From Rhizobium mesosinicum (GTDB lineage Bacteria > Pseudomonadota > Alphaproteobacteria > Rhizobiales > Rhizobiaceae): DNA of 64,000 nt. The stretch lies in the NCBI RefSeq assembly GCF_019511345.1, contig NZ_JAEUAK010000001.1:744001-808000 (forward strand), read 5' to 3'. The position numbers were made by a program, and so were the translations under genes. The notes under the pieces are model-generated. The model made no database searches and had not been told where the DNA came from. It worked only from the letters and a program-made list of their open reading frames with translations. The number at the start of each line of letters is the position of its first letter. Position 1 is the first letter of the stretch. Positions 41,981 to 50,090 of the stretch are shown here, piece by piece.

Positions 41981-43306
41981 CTAGATCTTGCCATCGTCCT
42001 CGAAGACTTCGGTCCAGTCCTTCACCAGGCCATCAAGCGCCTCTTGCGCGGTGCCGTTGCCGGCCACCACATAATTATGAACGAGCTTCTGCATGTCCTG
42101 TAGAAGGGTCGCGTAGCTTGGCTCGGCCCAGAAATCCTTCACGATCGCCATCGAGTCCAGAAACGCCTGGGCATAGGGCTGGCTGGACGCAAAGTCAGGA
42201 GCGTTCACCACGGATTTCAGGCAGGAATAACCGCCGAGCTGCCACCATTTTGCCTGCACATCCGGCTGGGCGAACCATTTGATATATTGCAGGGCGGCGT
42301 CCTTCTTGTCGGAATAGGAAACAACCGAGATGCCCTGTCCACCAAGCTGAGCGAAATGTTTCTTTTCAGCAGGATTTGGGAAGAAGCCAATCTTGTCTCC
42401 ACCCACTTTCTCGTCCTTGTACAGGCCAGGCCAGGTGAAGGCAAAATTCATCTGCATGGCGACCTGGCCGGATTTGAAGGCATCGGCAGATTCGACCATG
42501 TAGACATTAGAGCTGCCGGGCGGAGTGCAGCAATCATAGAGCGCCTTATAGAATTCCAGCCCCTTCACCGCATCGGGAGAATTGACGAAACCTTCCATCT
42601 CATATGGCTTGTCCGGGTTGTCGTACTGGAATCCCCAGTCATACAGCACGTTGGTCACGCCCATCGTGATGCCTTCGGAACCGCGCTCGGTATAGATCGA
42701 AGCGCCGTAGACGGTCTTCCCGTCGATTTCGCGCTTCTGGAAGAACTCGGCGATCTCTTTCAGTTCGTCGTAGGTCTTAGGCGCTGCGAGCTCCCGCCCG
42801 TATTTTTCCTTGAATTCCTTCTGCAATTCAGGCCGCTCGAACCAGTCCTTGCGATAGGTCCAGCCTACGACATCGCCCATGGCGGGCAGCGCCCAGTAGT
42901 TCGGCGTATTCTTCGGCCATTCCGAATAGCCCACCACTGTCGCCGGCACGAAGTCATCCATCTTGATGCCTTCCTTGTCGAAGAAGTCGTTAAGCTTGAC
43001 GTAGTGGCCGTTTTCCGCCGATCCGCCGATCCACTGGCTGTCGCCAATGATCAGGTCGCAGAGCTTTCCGTGAGAGTTCAATTCGTTGAGAAAGCGGTCG
43101 GCATAACTCGTCCACGGGACGAACTCGAACTTCATTTCGGTGCCAGTTTTGGCGGTGAAATCTTTCGAGAGCTCAACAAGCGCGTTGGCCGGGTCCCAAG
43201 CCGCCCAGCAAAGTGTCAGTTGATCGGCTTTTGCGAGATTGGGCAGCGCCGACGACATGACAAATGCCGAGGCCAGCCCGAGAAGGGCTTTCGATTTCTT
43301 TTGCAT
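41981..43306 (-). CDS. Periplasmic substrate-binding protein of the DHA kinase operon
   Basis: 441 residues from the ATG at 43306 (GGGAGGAACAT upstream). A Sec signal peptide (MQKKSKALLGLASAFVMSSA, ending LAKA) is followed by a family-1 solute-binding fold: LTLCWAAWDPANALVELSKD, then DSQWIGGSAENGHYVKLNDF near residue 90 and a C-terminal WAEPSYATLLQDMQKLVHNY near 400. Unusually for this group it has a Cys pair in YDCCTPPG near 255. It should bind the compound that the downstream kinases phosphorylate, perhaps a polyol or ketose. Confidence 0.9.
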   Translation of the reverse strand: MQKKSKALLGLASAFVMSSALPNLAKADQLTLCWAAWDPANALVELSKDFTAKTGTEMKFEFVPWTSYADRFLNELNSHGKLCDLIIGDSQWIGGSAENGHYVKLNDFFDKEGIKMDDFVPATVVGYSEWPKNTPNYWALPAMGDVVGWTYRKDWFERPELQKEFKEKYGRELAAPKTYDELKEIAEFFQKREIDGKTVYGASIYTERGSEGITMGVTNVLYDWGFQYDNPDKPYEMEGFVNSPDAVKGLEFYKALYDCCTPPGSSNVYMVESADAFKSGQVAMQMNFAFTWPGLYKDEKVGGDKIGFFPNPAEKKHFAQLGGQGISVVSYSDKKDAALQYIKWFAQPDVQAKWWQLGGYSCLKSVVNAPDFASSQPYAQAFLDSMAIVKDFWAEPSYATLLQDMQKLVHNYVVAGNGTAQEALDGLVKDWTEVFEDDGKI

Positions 43307-43393
43307 ATGTTCCTCCCAGAACCAAGGCCGGCTCCCCGCCGACATGCAAGTCCACCAATTTCAGAGACTGCCTACATGAACTCCTCGACCCTC

Positions 43394-43435
43394 ATGTTTA
43401 GCAATATGTTTAGTAATAGACAATTTTATAAACAT
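43394..43435. repeat. Tandem ATGTTTAGyAAT repeats, likely operator of the DHA kinase operon
   Basis: ATGTTTAGCAAT (43394-43405) and ATGTTTAGTAAT (43406-43417) are back to back. An inverted partial copy, TTATAAACAT, lies at 43426-43435. On the minus strand a promoter-like TTGCAA-N16-TATTAC overlaps this block, and the repeats cover the likely transcription start about 90 bp from the binding-protein ATG. Confidence 0.55.
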
Positions 43436-43619
43436 TGCAAGCGACAATCTCCGCAGCCAATCATCCATCCCGTGACGATGCAGCCCGGTGGTGCTTCGTG
43501 ACTTGAAGTCAGGACGAAGCTATGGGCAGGAGGAAACGCGCCGGGTATGCTCAATCAATTGGAAGGGGATCGGCTGGTGTCTGCACGGATGGATCACAGC
43601 GGGGACATACAGCAGGCGA

Positions 43620-43862
43620 GAGCCGGCCTTTCGGACGTACTTGGGGCCCGGTCTGTCGGTCGTCTTTTGTGGTTTGAACCCGCGCTCACAGCAGTCCGGG
43701 ACGGCCACAATTTCTCCTCTCCCAGCAACCGCTTCTGGGGGGTGCAGCACCTTTCCGGCTTACGTCGCGCCTCCTGCGCGCCGATGAAGAGCGGGAGTTG
43801 CTCCAGTACGGACGCGGCATCACTGCCGCCGTCTCTGGGAATCTGTCGGCTGGCCGACCCCT
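43620..43862 (+). pseudogene. mug: Decayed mismatch-specific uracil-DNA glycosylase (mug)
   Basis: Fragments of a Mug/thymine-DNA-glycosylase-family protein follow each other in alternating frames: SDVLG, then GPGLSVVFCGLNP (GLNP is the catalytic motif), then AVRDGHNFSSPSNRFWGVQ (NRFW motif), then RLLRADEERELLQYGRGITA. At least three frameshifts separate them. The C-terminal part of the enzyme is missing. No complete reading frame can make the protein, so this is a relic, next to cspA. Confidence 0.8.
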
Positions 43863-43864
43863 AA

Positions 43865-44068
43865 TCAAAGTGGTCTGACGTTTTCCGCCTTTGACTTTCC
43901 GGTCTTGCGATCCTGCCCGAGATCGTAGGAGACGCTCTGGCCTTCCTTCAATGTATCGCCATATTGGAGCGCGGAAACATGTACGAAAACATCAGGTCCG
44001 CCAGCTTCCGGCGTGATGAAGCCGAAACCCTTATCGCTGTTGAAAAATTTGACCTTGCCAGTCGCCAT
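43865..44068 (-). CDS. cspA: Cold-shock protein (CspA family)
   Basis: 67 residues, a single cold-shock domain that binds single-stranded RNA/DNA and melts mRNA structure. The RNP1 motif KGFGFI and RNP2 motif VFVHVS are at residues ~13-18 and ~27-32. [13 protein letters not shown] is the usual start. A GAGGA ribosome site precedes the ATG. No neighbours suggest an operon; the gene seems to be transcribed alone, convergent with the mug relic. Several paralogues are usual in rhizobia, so its role in cold or stationary phase cannot be assigned. Confidence 0.96.
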   Translation of the reverse strand: MATGKVKFFNSDKGFGFITPEAGGPDVFVHVSALQYGDTLKEGQSVSYDLGQDRKTGKSKAENVRPL

Positions 44069-44213
44069 GAAAATCCTCGCTTGTTTGGGCTTTGCCTCAT
44101 GGCAATTTAGCGATCAGCCATCGCCTGAGCAAGCCTAAGCGATGGCAACCAGGACATGCGTCCTTATGCACCGACGAACGGACCTCGCAGGGCGCTCGAT
44201 ACCCCATTAGGCG

Positions 44214-44351
44214 TCAGAATTCGCCGAGCGTGCCGTTGATATCGCCGGCACCACGTTCTTCCTCACTGGCGAGATCGCCGGCATCTGCCGCAAGTTGAAG
44301 GGCGGCCTGCGAGACCATGCCATATTCGCCCGGATGACTTGACAGCGCACT
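44214..44351 (-). other. Unrecognised coding-like fragment
   Basis: A minus-strand frame ends ...GEYGMVSQAALQLAADAGDL and closes with a stop at 44214-44216. It has good codon character but no start, being cut off by a stop just upstream (near 44366). It may be the 3' remnant of a lost gene. I cannot name the family. Confidence 0.3.
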
Positions 44352-44363
44352 CTTGGTGATGGA

Positions 44364-45461
44364 ATGTCAGTAAAGCGGTTTACTAAAGCGGTTTACAAAT
44401 TGGCGCAGCAACGAACCCCGGGCCTGAAGGATGTCGCGAAAGCGGCCGGCGTGTCGGTGACGACCGTCTCCCGCATGCTCAACGGCTCGCTGGATCTGCC
44501 CGCCCTCACCAGGCAGCGCATAGAAAATGCTATCGCTTCCCTCAAATACCAGCCGAACCCGCACGCGCGCCGATTAAGCCGTGGTCGCTCCGATACGATT
44601 GGCCTTGTCGTCCCCGATATCGCCAACCCATTCTTCGCAACCATGGTGGCGGCGGTTGAGGAGGAGGCCAACGATCGCGGGCTTGCCGTTTCGCTTTACG
44701 CGACGCTGAACCGGACGGGCCGTGAAGTCGCCTATCTCCGGCTGCTCGAGCACAATCACGTCGACGGCCTGGTTTTCGTCACCAACCACCCCGACAACGG
44801 AGATCTAGCGGCTCTCATCAATCGGACAGGCAAGGTCATCGTCGTCGACGAAGACGTTCCGCTTGCCACTGTCCCGAAGCTCTTCTGTGACAACTTCCAG
44901 GGCGGCCATCTAGCGGGACGCCATTTGGCGGAATTTGGTCATCGCGACGTGCTCTATGTCGGCGGCCCGGATGCGATGATCAGCACGCAACGGCGCTTCG
45001 ACGGATTGCGAAAGGGCCTGCAGGAGCGTTTCGGCGAAGATAGCTCGATCAGCCGCTACAGCGGCGAATATACGATCGCCTGCGGGCGGGACATGGCTCG
45101 CCGCTTCCTGGAAGAAGGAATGCCGGCAACCGCAGTCTTTGCGAGTTCCGACGAAATCGCTATCGGCATGATCGAAGTCCTAAGGGAGAAAGGGATATCG
45201 ATACCCGAGGACCTATCAATCATCGGCTTTGACGACGTCAGCCCGCTGCACCTCTTTGCGCCCCCTTTAACGGCAATCCGTCAGCCGGTGCGCGCCATCG
45301 GCCGGCGCGCCTTGTCCCTTCTTCTCGAAACAAACTGGCAGGAGAGCAAATCGCTCGCCACCGAGGAACTCGTGCCAGTCGAAATCGTCGTGCGGAACTC
45401 CGTTGCGCCGCCGTCGACCCATAATAAGCAACGAGAACAAAACCAGAGGATGAGAACATGA
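44364..45461 (+). CDS. LacI-family regulator of the CUT2/phosphotriesterase locus
   Basis: 365 residues. The HTH (LKDVAKAAGVSVTTVSRMLN) begins only at residue ~21, after an unusual 17-20-residue extension. The hinge ARRLSRGRSDTIGLVVPDIA and a sugar-binding-type effector domain ending SIIGFDDVSPLHLFAPPLTA follow. The ATG at 44364 has a weak ribosome site, and two tandem 13-bp repeats lie within codons 3-11; a TTG at 44400 would give a standard LacI N-terminus. The gene overlaps the downstream binding-protein gene by 4 bp. It presumably represses its own operon. Confidence 0.9.
   Translation: MSVKRFTKAVYKLAQQRTPGLKDVAKAAGVSVTTVSRMLNGSLDLPALTRQRIENAIASLKYQPNPHARRLSRGRSDTIGLVVPDIANPFFATMVAAVEEEANDRGLAVSLYATLNRTGREVAYLRLLEHNHVDGLVFVTNHPDNGDLAALINRTGKVIVVDEDVPLATVPKLFCDNFQGGHLAGRHLAEFGHRDVLYVGGPDAMISTQRRFDGLRKGLQERFGEDSSISRYSGEYTIACGRDMARRFLEEGMPATAVFASSDEIAIGMIEVLREKGISIPEDLSIIGFDDVSPLHLFAPPLTAIRQPVRAIGRRALSLLLETNWQESKSLATEELVPVEIVVRNSVAPPSTHNKQREQNQRMRT
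44371..44396. repeat. Tandem LacI-type operator repeats (2 x TAAAGCGGTTTAC)
   Basis: Two perfect 13-bp direct repeats abut each other. Each contains the near-palindrome TAAAGCGGTTTA, similar to LacI-family operators. They overlap the annotated 5' end of the lacI gene. Confidence 0.6.
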
Positions 45462-46408
45462 ACCAGATCAGACGTCGGGCGTTTACCGCCGCTCTTGCCT
45501 TTACCGCGCTTGCCGGTGCCACGCTCGGAGCCTCGCTTGCCCAGGCGGCCGGCAAGACCTATGCGCTTGTGCAGATCAATCAGCAGGCGCTTTTCTTCAA
45601 CCAGATCAATGAAGGCGCGCAAAAAGCGGCGGATGCTGCCGGCGACAAGCTCGTCATTTTCAACGCCAATAATGAAGCGGCCGCACAGAACAGCGCCATC
45701 GAAAATTACATTCAGCAGAAGGTCGATGGCCTAATCGTCGTCGCAATCGACGTCAACGGCATCATGCCGGCCGTAAAGCAGGCCTCGGATGCCGGCATTC
45801 CTGTCGTTGCCATTGATGCAATCCTGCCGGATGGTCCGCAGAAGTCGCAGATCGGCGTCGACAACGGCAAGGCCGGCGCCGACCTCGGCGCCTATTTTCT
45901 CGACTATGTGAAGAAGAACATGGGTGGCAAGGCCAAGGTCGGCATCGTCGGCGCGCTGAACTCCTATATCCAGAACCTTCGTCAAAAAGGCTTCGAGGAT
46001 GCCATCAAGAGCGACGGCATCGAGACGGCAGGCGTCGTCGACGGCCAGAACATCCAGGACAATGCGCTTGCGGCTGCCGAAAACCTGATTACCGGCAATC
46101 CGGACATGACTGCGATCTACGCAACCGGGGAACCGGCCCTCCTCGGCGCCATCGCCGCTGTCCAGAGCCAAGGCAAACAGGACAGTATCAAGGTCTTCGG
46201 ATGGGATCTGACCGCGCAGGCGATTTCGGGTCTCGACGACGGCTACGTGATTGCCGTCGTCCAGCAGGATCCTGCCGGCGAAGGCAAGGCCGCGGTCGAG
46301 GCTCTTGCCAAGCTGACAGCAGGGCAGAGCGTCGAAAAAAGCATTTCCGTTCCGATCACGATCGTAACGAAGGAAAATGTCGAGCCATACCGGGCCGTCT
46401 TCAAATGA
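45458..46408 (+). CDS. CUT2 sugar ABC transporter substrate-binding protein (RbsB-like)
   Basis: 316 residues. The signal peptide (MNQIRRRAFTAALAFTALAG, ending AQA) is followed by a Peripla_BP_4 domain: YALVQINQQALFFNQINEGA, then DGLIVVAIDVNGIMPAVKQA near residue 90 and IGVDNGKAGADLGAYF near 135. ENLITGNPDMTAIYATGEPA near 210 is typical. It binds a pentose, hexose or nucleoside-like ligand in the periplasm. Coupled to lacI upstream and to the ATPase downstream (both 4-bp overlaps). Confidence 0.93.
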   Translation: MNQIRRRAFTAALAFTALAGATLGASLAQAAGKTYALVQINQQALFFNQINEGAQKAADAAGDKLVIFNANNEAAAQNSAIENYIQQKVDGLIVVAIDVNGIMPAVKQASDAGIPVVAIDAILPDGPQKSQIGVDNGKAGADLGAYFLDYVKKNMGGKAKVGIVGALNSYIQNLRQKGFEDAIKSDGIETAGVVDGQNIQDNALAAAENLITGNPDMTAIYATGEPALLGAIAAVQSQGKQDSIKVFGWDLTAQAISGLDDGYVIAVVQQDPAGEGKAAVEALAKLTAGQSVEKSISVPITIVTKENVEPYRAVFK

Positions 46409-47214
46409 TGAGTGACAACCGGCCTGTTCATGCCGGATCCGGGGAGGCGCAAGCCTCCCCGCATTCATCCGGCTCGTCCGCCCGGACGCCTGCTGTTTCA
46501 CTGCGCGGTATCCGCAAGACGTTCGGCTCGCATCAAGCGCTGCGCGGCGTCGATCTCGACCTCTTTCCCGGCGAGTGCCTTGGTCTCGTCGGCGACAATG
46601 CGGCCGGTAAGTCAACGCTTACCAAAATTATCTCCGGAACCTATTTGCCCGATGAGGGAACGATTTCGCTCAACGGCGAGGAGGTCCACTTTTCGGGACC
46701 TGCCGATGCCCGCGATCGCAACATCGAGATGGTCTTCCAGGATCTGAGCCTGTGCGACCATATCGATGTCGTCGGCAATCTGTTTCTTGGGCGTGAACTC
46801 ACCAGAGGTCCGTTCCTCGACCGTCAGAAGATGATGAGCGAGGCGCGCAGGATGCTGGATGCGCTGGAAATTCGCATTCCGCGTCTTTCCGCCAAGGTGG
46901 AGAAGCTGTCGGGTGGCCAGCGCCAGGCAATTGCGATCGCCCGAGCAGCGTCATTCAATCCCAAGGTCCTGATCATGGACGAGCCGACCTCGGCCCTTGC
47001 TGTCGCCGAAGTCGAAGCCGTGCTCTCTCTGATCAATCGGGTTAAGGCAAAAGGCGTGTCCGTCGTCCTCATCACCCACCGCCTGCAGGACCTATTCCGG
47101 GCCTGCGACCGGATCGCCGTTATGTACGAGGGAACAAAGGTCGCCGAGCGTGATATCGCCAAGACCAATCTCGAGGATCTCGTCAAGCTCATCGTCGGGG
47201 GAGAAAGACATTGA
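46405..47214 (+). CDS. CUT2 ABC transporter ATP-binding protein, single ABC domain (FrcA-like)
   Basis: 269 residues from the first ATG at 46405, overlapping the previous stop by 4 bp. One ABC domain only, not the double RbsA form. Walker A is GDNAAGKSTLTKIISG near residue 63, signature LSGGQRQAIAIARA near 165, Walker B VLIMDEPTSALAVAE and switch VVLITHRLQDLFRACDR. An ~27-residue Ser/Pro-rich N-terminal stretch precedes the domain. It would form a homodimer on the CUT2 permease. Confidence 0.93.
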   Translation: MMSDNRPVHAGSGEAQASPHSSGSSARTPAVSLRGIRKTFGSHQALRGVDLDLFPGECLGLVGDNAAGKSTLTKIISGTYLPDEGTISLNGEEVHFSGPADARDRNIEMVFQDLSLCDHIDVVGNLFLGRELTRGPFLDRQKMMSEARRMLDALEIRIPRLSAKVEKLSGGQRQAIAIARAASFNPKVLIMDEPTSALAVAEVEAVLSLINRVKAKGVSVVLITHRLQDLFRACDRIAVMYEGTKVAERDIAKTNLEDLVKLIVGGERH

Positions 47215-48215
47215 CTGTCTACACCGAACGCGCCAAGGGCTCGCCGATGGCAGACTTCCTGAGCGAAAACGCCCAGGTCCTGTCGATCGCCTTCTTCTTT
47301 TTGGCATGCCTCGTCTTCTTTTCGCTGACGACAACCACGTTCATGACGACGGGCAACATCCTGAACATCGTGCGCCAGGCTGCACCGATCCTCGCCGTTG
47401 CGATCGCTATGACCCTCGTCATCGTGACCGGTGGCATCGATCTGTCTGTCGGCTCCATGTTGGCTCTGATCAACGCCGTCGCGGCCATTGCGCTCGCCAC
47501 CGGCATTCCCTGGCCGGCCGTCTGCCTCGGCATGCTGGCCCTCGGCGGCATTATCGGCCTTCTTCAGGGCTGGTTCATCGCCTATCAGAATATTCCCGCC
47601 TTCATCGTCACCCTTGCCGGGCTTTCCATCCTGCGCGGCGTGGCGCTCTATCTCACGCAGGGCTATTCCATCCCGATCAACAACGAGCCAGGCTTCTTCT
47701 ATCTGGGCCGCGGCGAACTGGCCGGCTTTCCCGTCCCGGCGCTCATCGCAATCCTGGTCGCAATCGCCGGTTATGTCATCATGGCCGTCACCAAATACGG
47801 ACAGCAGATCGTGGCGGTGGGATCCAACATGGAGGCCGCTCGCCGGGTCGGCATGCCCGCCAAATGGATCGTCGCCTCGGTCTATCTCGTCTCCGGGGTC
47901 GCCTCGGCATTGGCCGGCCTGTTGATCGCGGCCCGTCTTGGTTCCGGCTCGTCTAATGCGGCTGTCGGCTTCGAACTGCAGGTCATCGCGGCCGTCGTGC
48001 TTGGCGGCACCTCGCTGATGGGCGGGCGCGGCACGATGATCGGAACCGTCCTCGGCACGATGACCATTGCTGTCATCGGCAACGGACTGATCCTGATGCA
48101 TATCTCGCCCTTCTTCACCCAGATCGTTACCGGCGCGATCATCCTTGTCGCCATCTGGCTGAACACCCGCATCTTCACCACCAACTTCCGCTTGGCAGGC
48201 AGGAGGAAGAGCTGA
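47211..48215 (+). CDS. CUT2 sugar ABC transporter permease (RbsC-like)
   Basis: 334 residues from a TTG at 47211 (GGGGGAG upstream) whose codon overlaps the ATPase stop. At least eight hydrophobic segments, e.g. LSIAFFFLACLVFFSLTT near residue 24. Family motifs are VTGGIDLSVGSMLALI near 71 and GSNMEAARRVGMPAKWIVAS near 203 (ATPase-contact loop). It transports the ligand delivered by the RbsB-like protein. It overlaps the next gene by one base (TGATG). Confidence 0.93.
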   Translation: MTVYTERAKGSPMADFLSENAQVLSIAFFFLACLVFFSLTTTTFMTTGNILNIVRQAAPILAVAIAMTLVIVTGGIDLSVGSMLALINAVAAIALATGIPWPAVCLGMLALGGIIGLLQGWFIAYQNIPAFIVTLAGLSILRGVALYLTQGYSIPINNEPGFFYLGRGELAGFPVPALIAILVAIAGYVIMAVTKYGQQIVAVGSNMEAARRVGMPAKWIVASVYLVSGVASALAGLLIAARLGSGSSNAAVGFELQVIAAVVLGGTSLMGGRGTMIGTVLGTMTIAVIGNGLILMHISPFFTQIVTGAIILVAIWLNTRIFTTNFRLAGRRKS

Positions 48216-49285
48216 TGGCGGTCAACGAGCTTTCGCCGGGTCACGTGCGCTCCGGCAACGTGATGACGGTCCAAGGGCCGATCCCGGTGGCGGACATGGG
48301 CGTCACGCTGATGCACGAGCATATCCTCAACGATTGCCGTTGCTGGTGGCATGCGCCGAAAGAACCCGAGCGGCAATATCTGGCCGAGGGTTTCGTCTGC
48401 ATGGAGATCCTCAGCGAGCTCAGGCAGGATCCTTTCGTCAACAAGCACAACATCACGCTCGACGACGAGAAGCTTGCTGTGACCGAGCTTAAGGATTTTG
48501 TCGGTCTCGGCGGCCAGACGATCGTCGAGCCGACATGCCAGGGCATCGGCCGAGATCCGCTGGCCCTGCGGCGGATCTCCGAGGCAACGGGACTGAACAT
48601 TGTCATGGGAGCCGGCTTCTATCTCGGCTCTTCGCACCCGGAAAAGGTTGCGGGCATGTCGGTCAGGCAGATCGCCGACGAGATCGTGTCCGAGGCGGTG
48701 ATAGGCGCTGACGGCACTAATGTCAGGATCGGGCTCATCGGGGAGATCGGCGTGTCCTCGGATTTCACCGCCGAAGAGGAAAAATCGCTGAGGGGGGCTG
48801 CCCAGGCGCAGGTGCGCACCGGTCTGCCCCTGATGGTCCACCTTCCCGGCTGGTTTCGCCTGGGCCACAGGGTGCTGGACGTCGTCGCCTCCGAGGGCGG
48901 TGATCTCAGGCACACGGTGCTCTGCCATATGAACCCGTCGCATGACGATCTCACCTACCAATCGGAACTCGCCGCCCGCGGCGCATTTCTCGAATATGAC
49001 ATGATCGGCATGGATTTCTTCTATGCGGATCAGCAGGTGCAATGCCCGAGCGACGAGGAGGCGGCGCGCGCGCTCGTCAAGCTCGTCGAGATGGGACACA
49101 CCGACCGTCTCCTCCTGTCCCACGACGTCTTCCTGAAGATGATGCTCAAGCATTACGGAGGCAACGGCTACGCCTATATCCTGCGTCACTTCCTGCCGCG
49201 CCTGAAGCGCCACGGTCTTGACGACGCGATGCTAGACATTTTCATGCGCGCCAATCCGCGATCGGTCTTTCAGGCGAGAGTCTGA
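48215..49285 (+). CDS. Phosphotriesterase-family metal-dependent hydrolase (PTE/Php-like, possible lactonase)
   Basis: 356 residues, amidohydrolase-superfamily barrel. The first metal ligands are in MGVTLMHEHILND near residue 30 (HxH). IGLIGEIGV near 173 places Glu where classical PTE has the carboxylated Lys, as in Php-type proteins. LPLMVHLPGW near 207 and LCHMNPSH near 236 supply the His ligands, and RLLLSHDVFLK near 304 the catalytic Asp. Members act as lactonases or esterases on sugar acids; the reaction here is unknown. It is co-transcribed with the CUT2 importer, so it likely acts on an imported compound. Confidence 0.88.
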   Translation: MAVNELSPGHVRSGNVMTVQGPIPVADMGVTLMHEHILNDCRCWWHAPKEPERQYLAEGFVCMEILSELRQDPFVNKHNITLDDEKLAVTELKDFVGLGGQTIVEPTCQGIGRDPLALRRISEATGLNIVMGAGFYLGSSHPEKVAGMSVRQIADEIVSEAVIGADGTNVRIGLIGEIGVSSDFTAEEEKSLRGAAQAQVRTGLPLMVHLPGWFRLGHRVLDVVASEGGDLRHTVLCHMNPSHDDLTYQSELAARGAFLEYDMIGMDFFYADQQVQCPSDEEAARALVKLVEMGHTDRLLLSHDVFLKMMLKHYGGNGYAYILRHFLPRLKRHGLDDAMLDIFMRANPRSVFQARV

Positions 49286-49315
49286 GTGCAAACCAGAAAA
49301 AGAAATGGAAACATC

Positions 49316-50086
49316 ATGACAAAGAAGGTTCTTCTCGTCGGCGAAAGTTGGGTCAGTTCGGCCACGCATTACAAGGGTTTCGATCAGTTCGGAAGCGTGA
49401 CCTTCCATCTCGGCGCCGAACCGCTCGTCAAGGCGCTCAAGGGAAGCGCATTCGAACTCACCTACATGCCGGCCCATGAAGCGGTCGAACAATTCCCCTT
49501 CGACATGGCGGGGCTTGATGCCTATGACGCGATCATCCTGTCCGATATCGGTGCCAATTCACTGCTTCTCCCGCCTGCAGTCTGGCTGCATTCGAAGACC
49601 GTTCCAAACCGCCTGAAACTCATCAAGGCCTGGGTCGAAAACGGTGGCGGCCTGTTGATGGTCGGCGGCTATTTTTCCTTCCAGGGAATCGATGGAAAAG
49701 CGCGCTGGCGCCGCACGCCGGTCGAGGATGTTCTGCCCGTCACCTGTCTGCCCTATGACGACCGGGTCGAAATTCCCGAGGGTACGACGCCTGTTCTCGT
49801 CAAGTCCAGTCACGAGACCGTCGCCGGTCTGTCAGGTGAATGGCCGCTGCTTCTCGGCGTCAATGAGGTGGAGGTGCGCGAGCGCGACGATGTGGAAGTT
49901 ATCGCGCGCCTGCCTGACGAGGAGGGCGGTCATCCGCTCCTGGTGACCGGCCGCTTCGGCAAGGGCAGAACAGCTGCCTGGACGTCGGATATCGGTCCGC
50001 ACTGGCTTTCACCCGCCTTCTGCGAATGGGAAGGCTACGGGCGCCTTTGGAAGAACATCCTCGGCTGGCTGACGGAGGCGAAATGA
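49316..50086 (+). CDS. Class I glutamine-amidotransferase-like protein (GATase1_like)
   Basis: 256 residues from the ATG at 49316; the frame is open ten codons further up. MTKKVLLVGESWVSSATHYK at the N-terminus, DAYDAIILSDIGANSLLLPP near residue 71 and WVENGGGLLMVGGYFSFQGI near 110 match the GATase1-like fold. No Cys sits in the nucleophile-elbow position I would expect, so glutamine hydrolysis is unlikely. It ends 4 bp before the antisense pfkB stop. Function in the pathway is unknown. Confidence 0.8.
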   Translation: MTKKVLLVGESWVSSATHYKGFDQFGSVTFHLGAEPLVKALKGSAFELTYMPAHEAVEQFPFDMAGLDAYDAIILSDIGANSLLLPPAVWLHSKTVPNRLKLIKAWVENGGGLLMVGGYFSFQGIDGKARWRRTPVEDVLPVTCLPYDDRVEIPEGTTPVLVKSSHETVAGLSGEWPLLLGVNEVEVRERDDVEVIARLPDEEGGHPLLVTGRFGKGRTAAWTSDIGPHWLSPAFCEWEGYGRLWKNILGWLTEAK

Positions 50087-50090
50087 CCCC

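Noticed and set aside
43488..43864. Intact small genes in the region before cspA
   Set aside because: The frames are pieces of a frameshifted mug relic.
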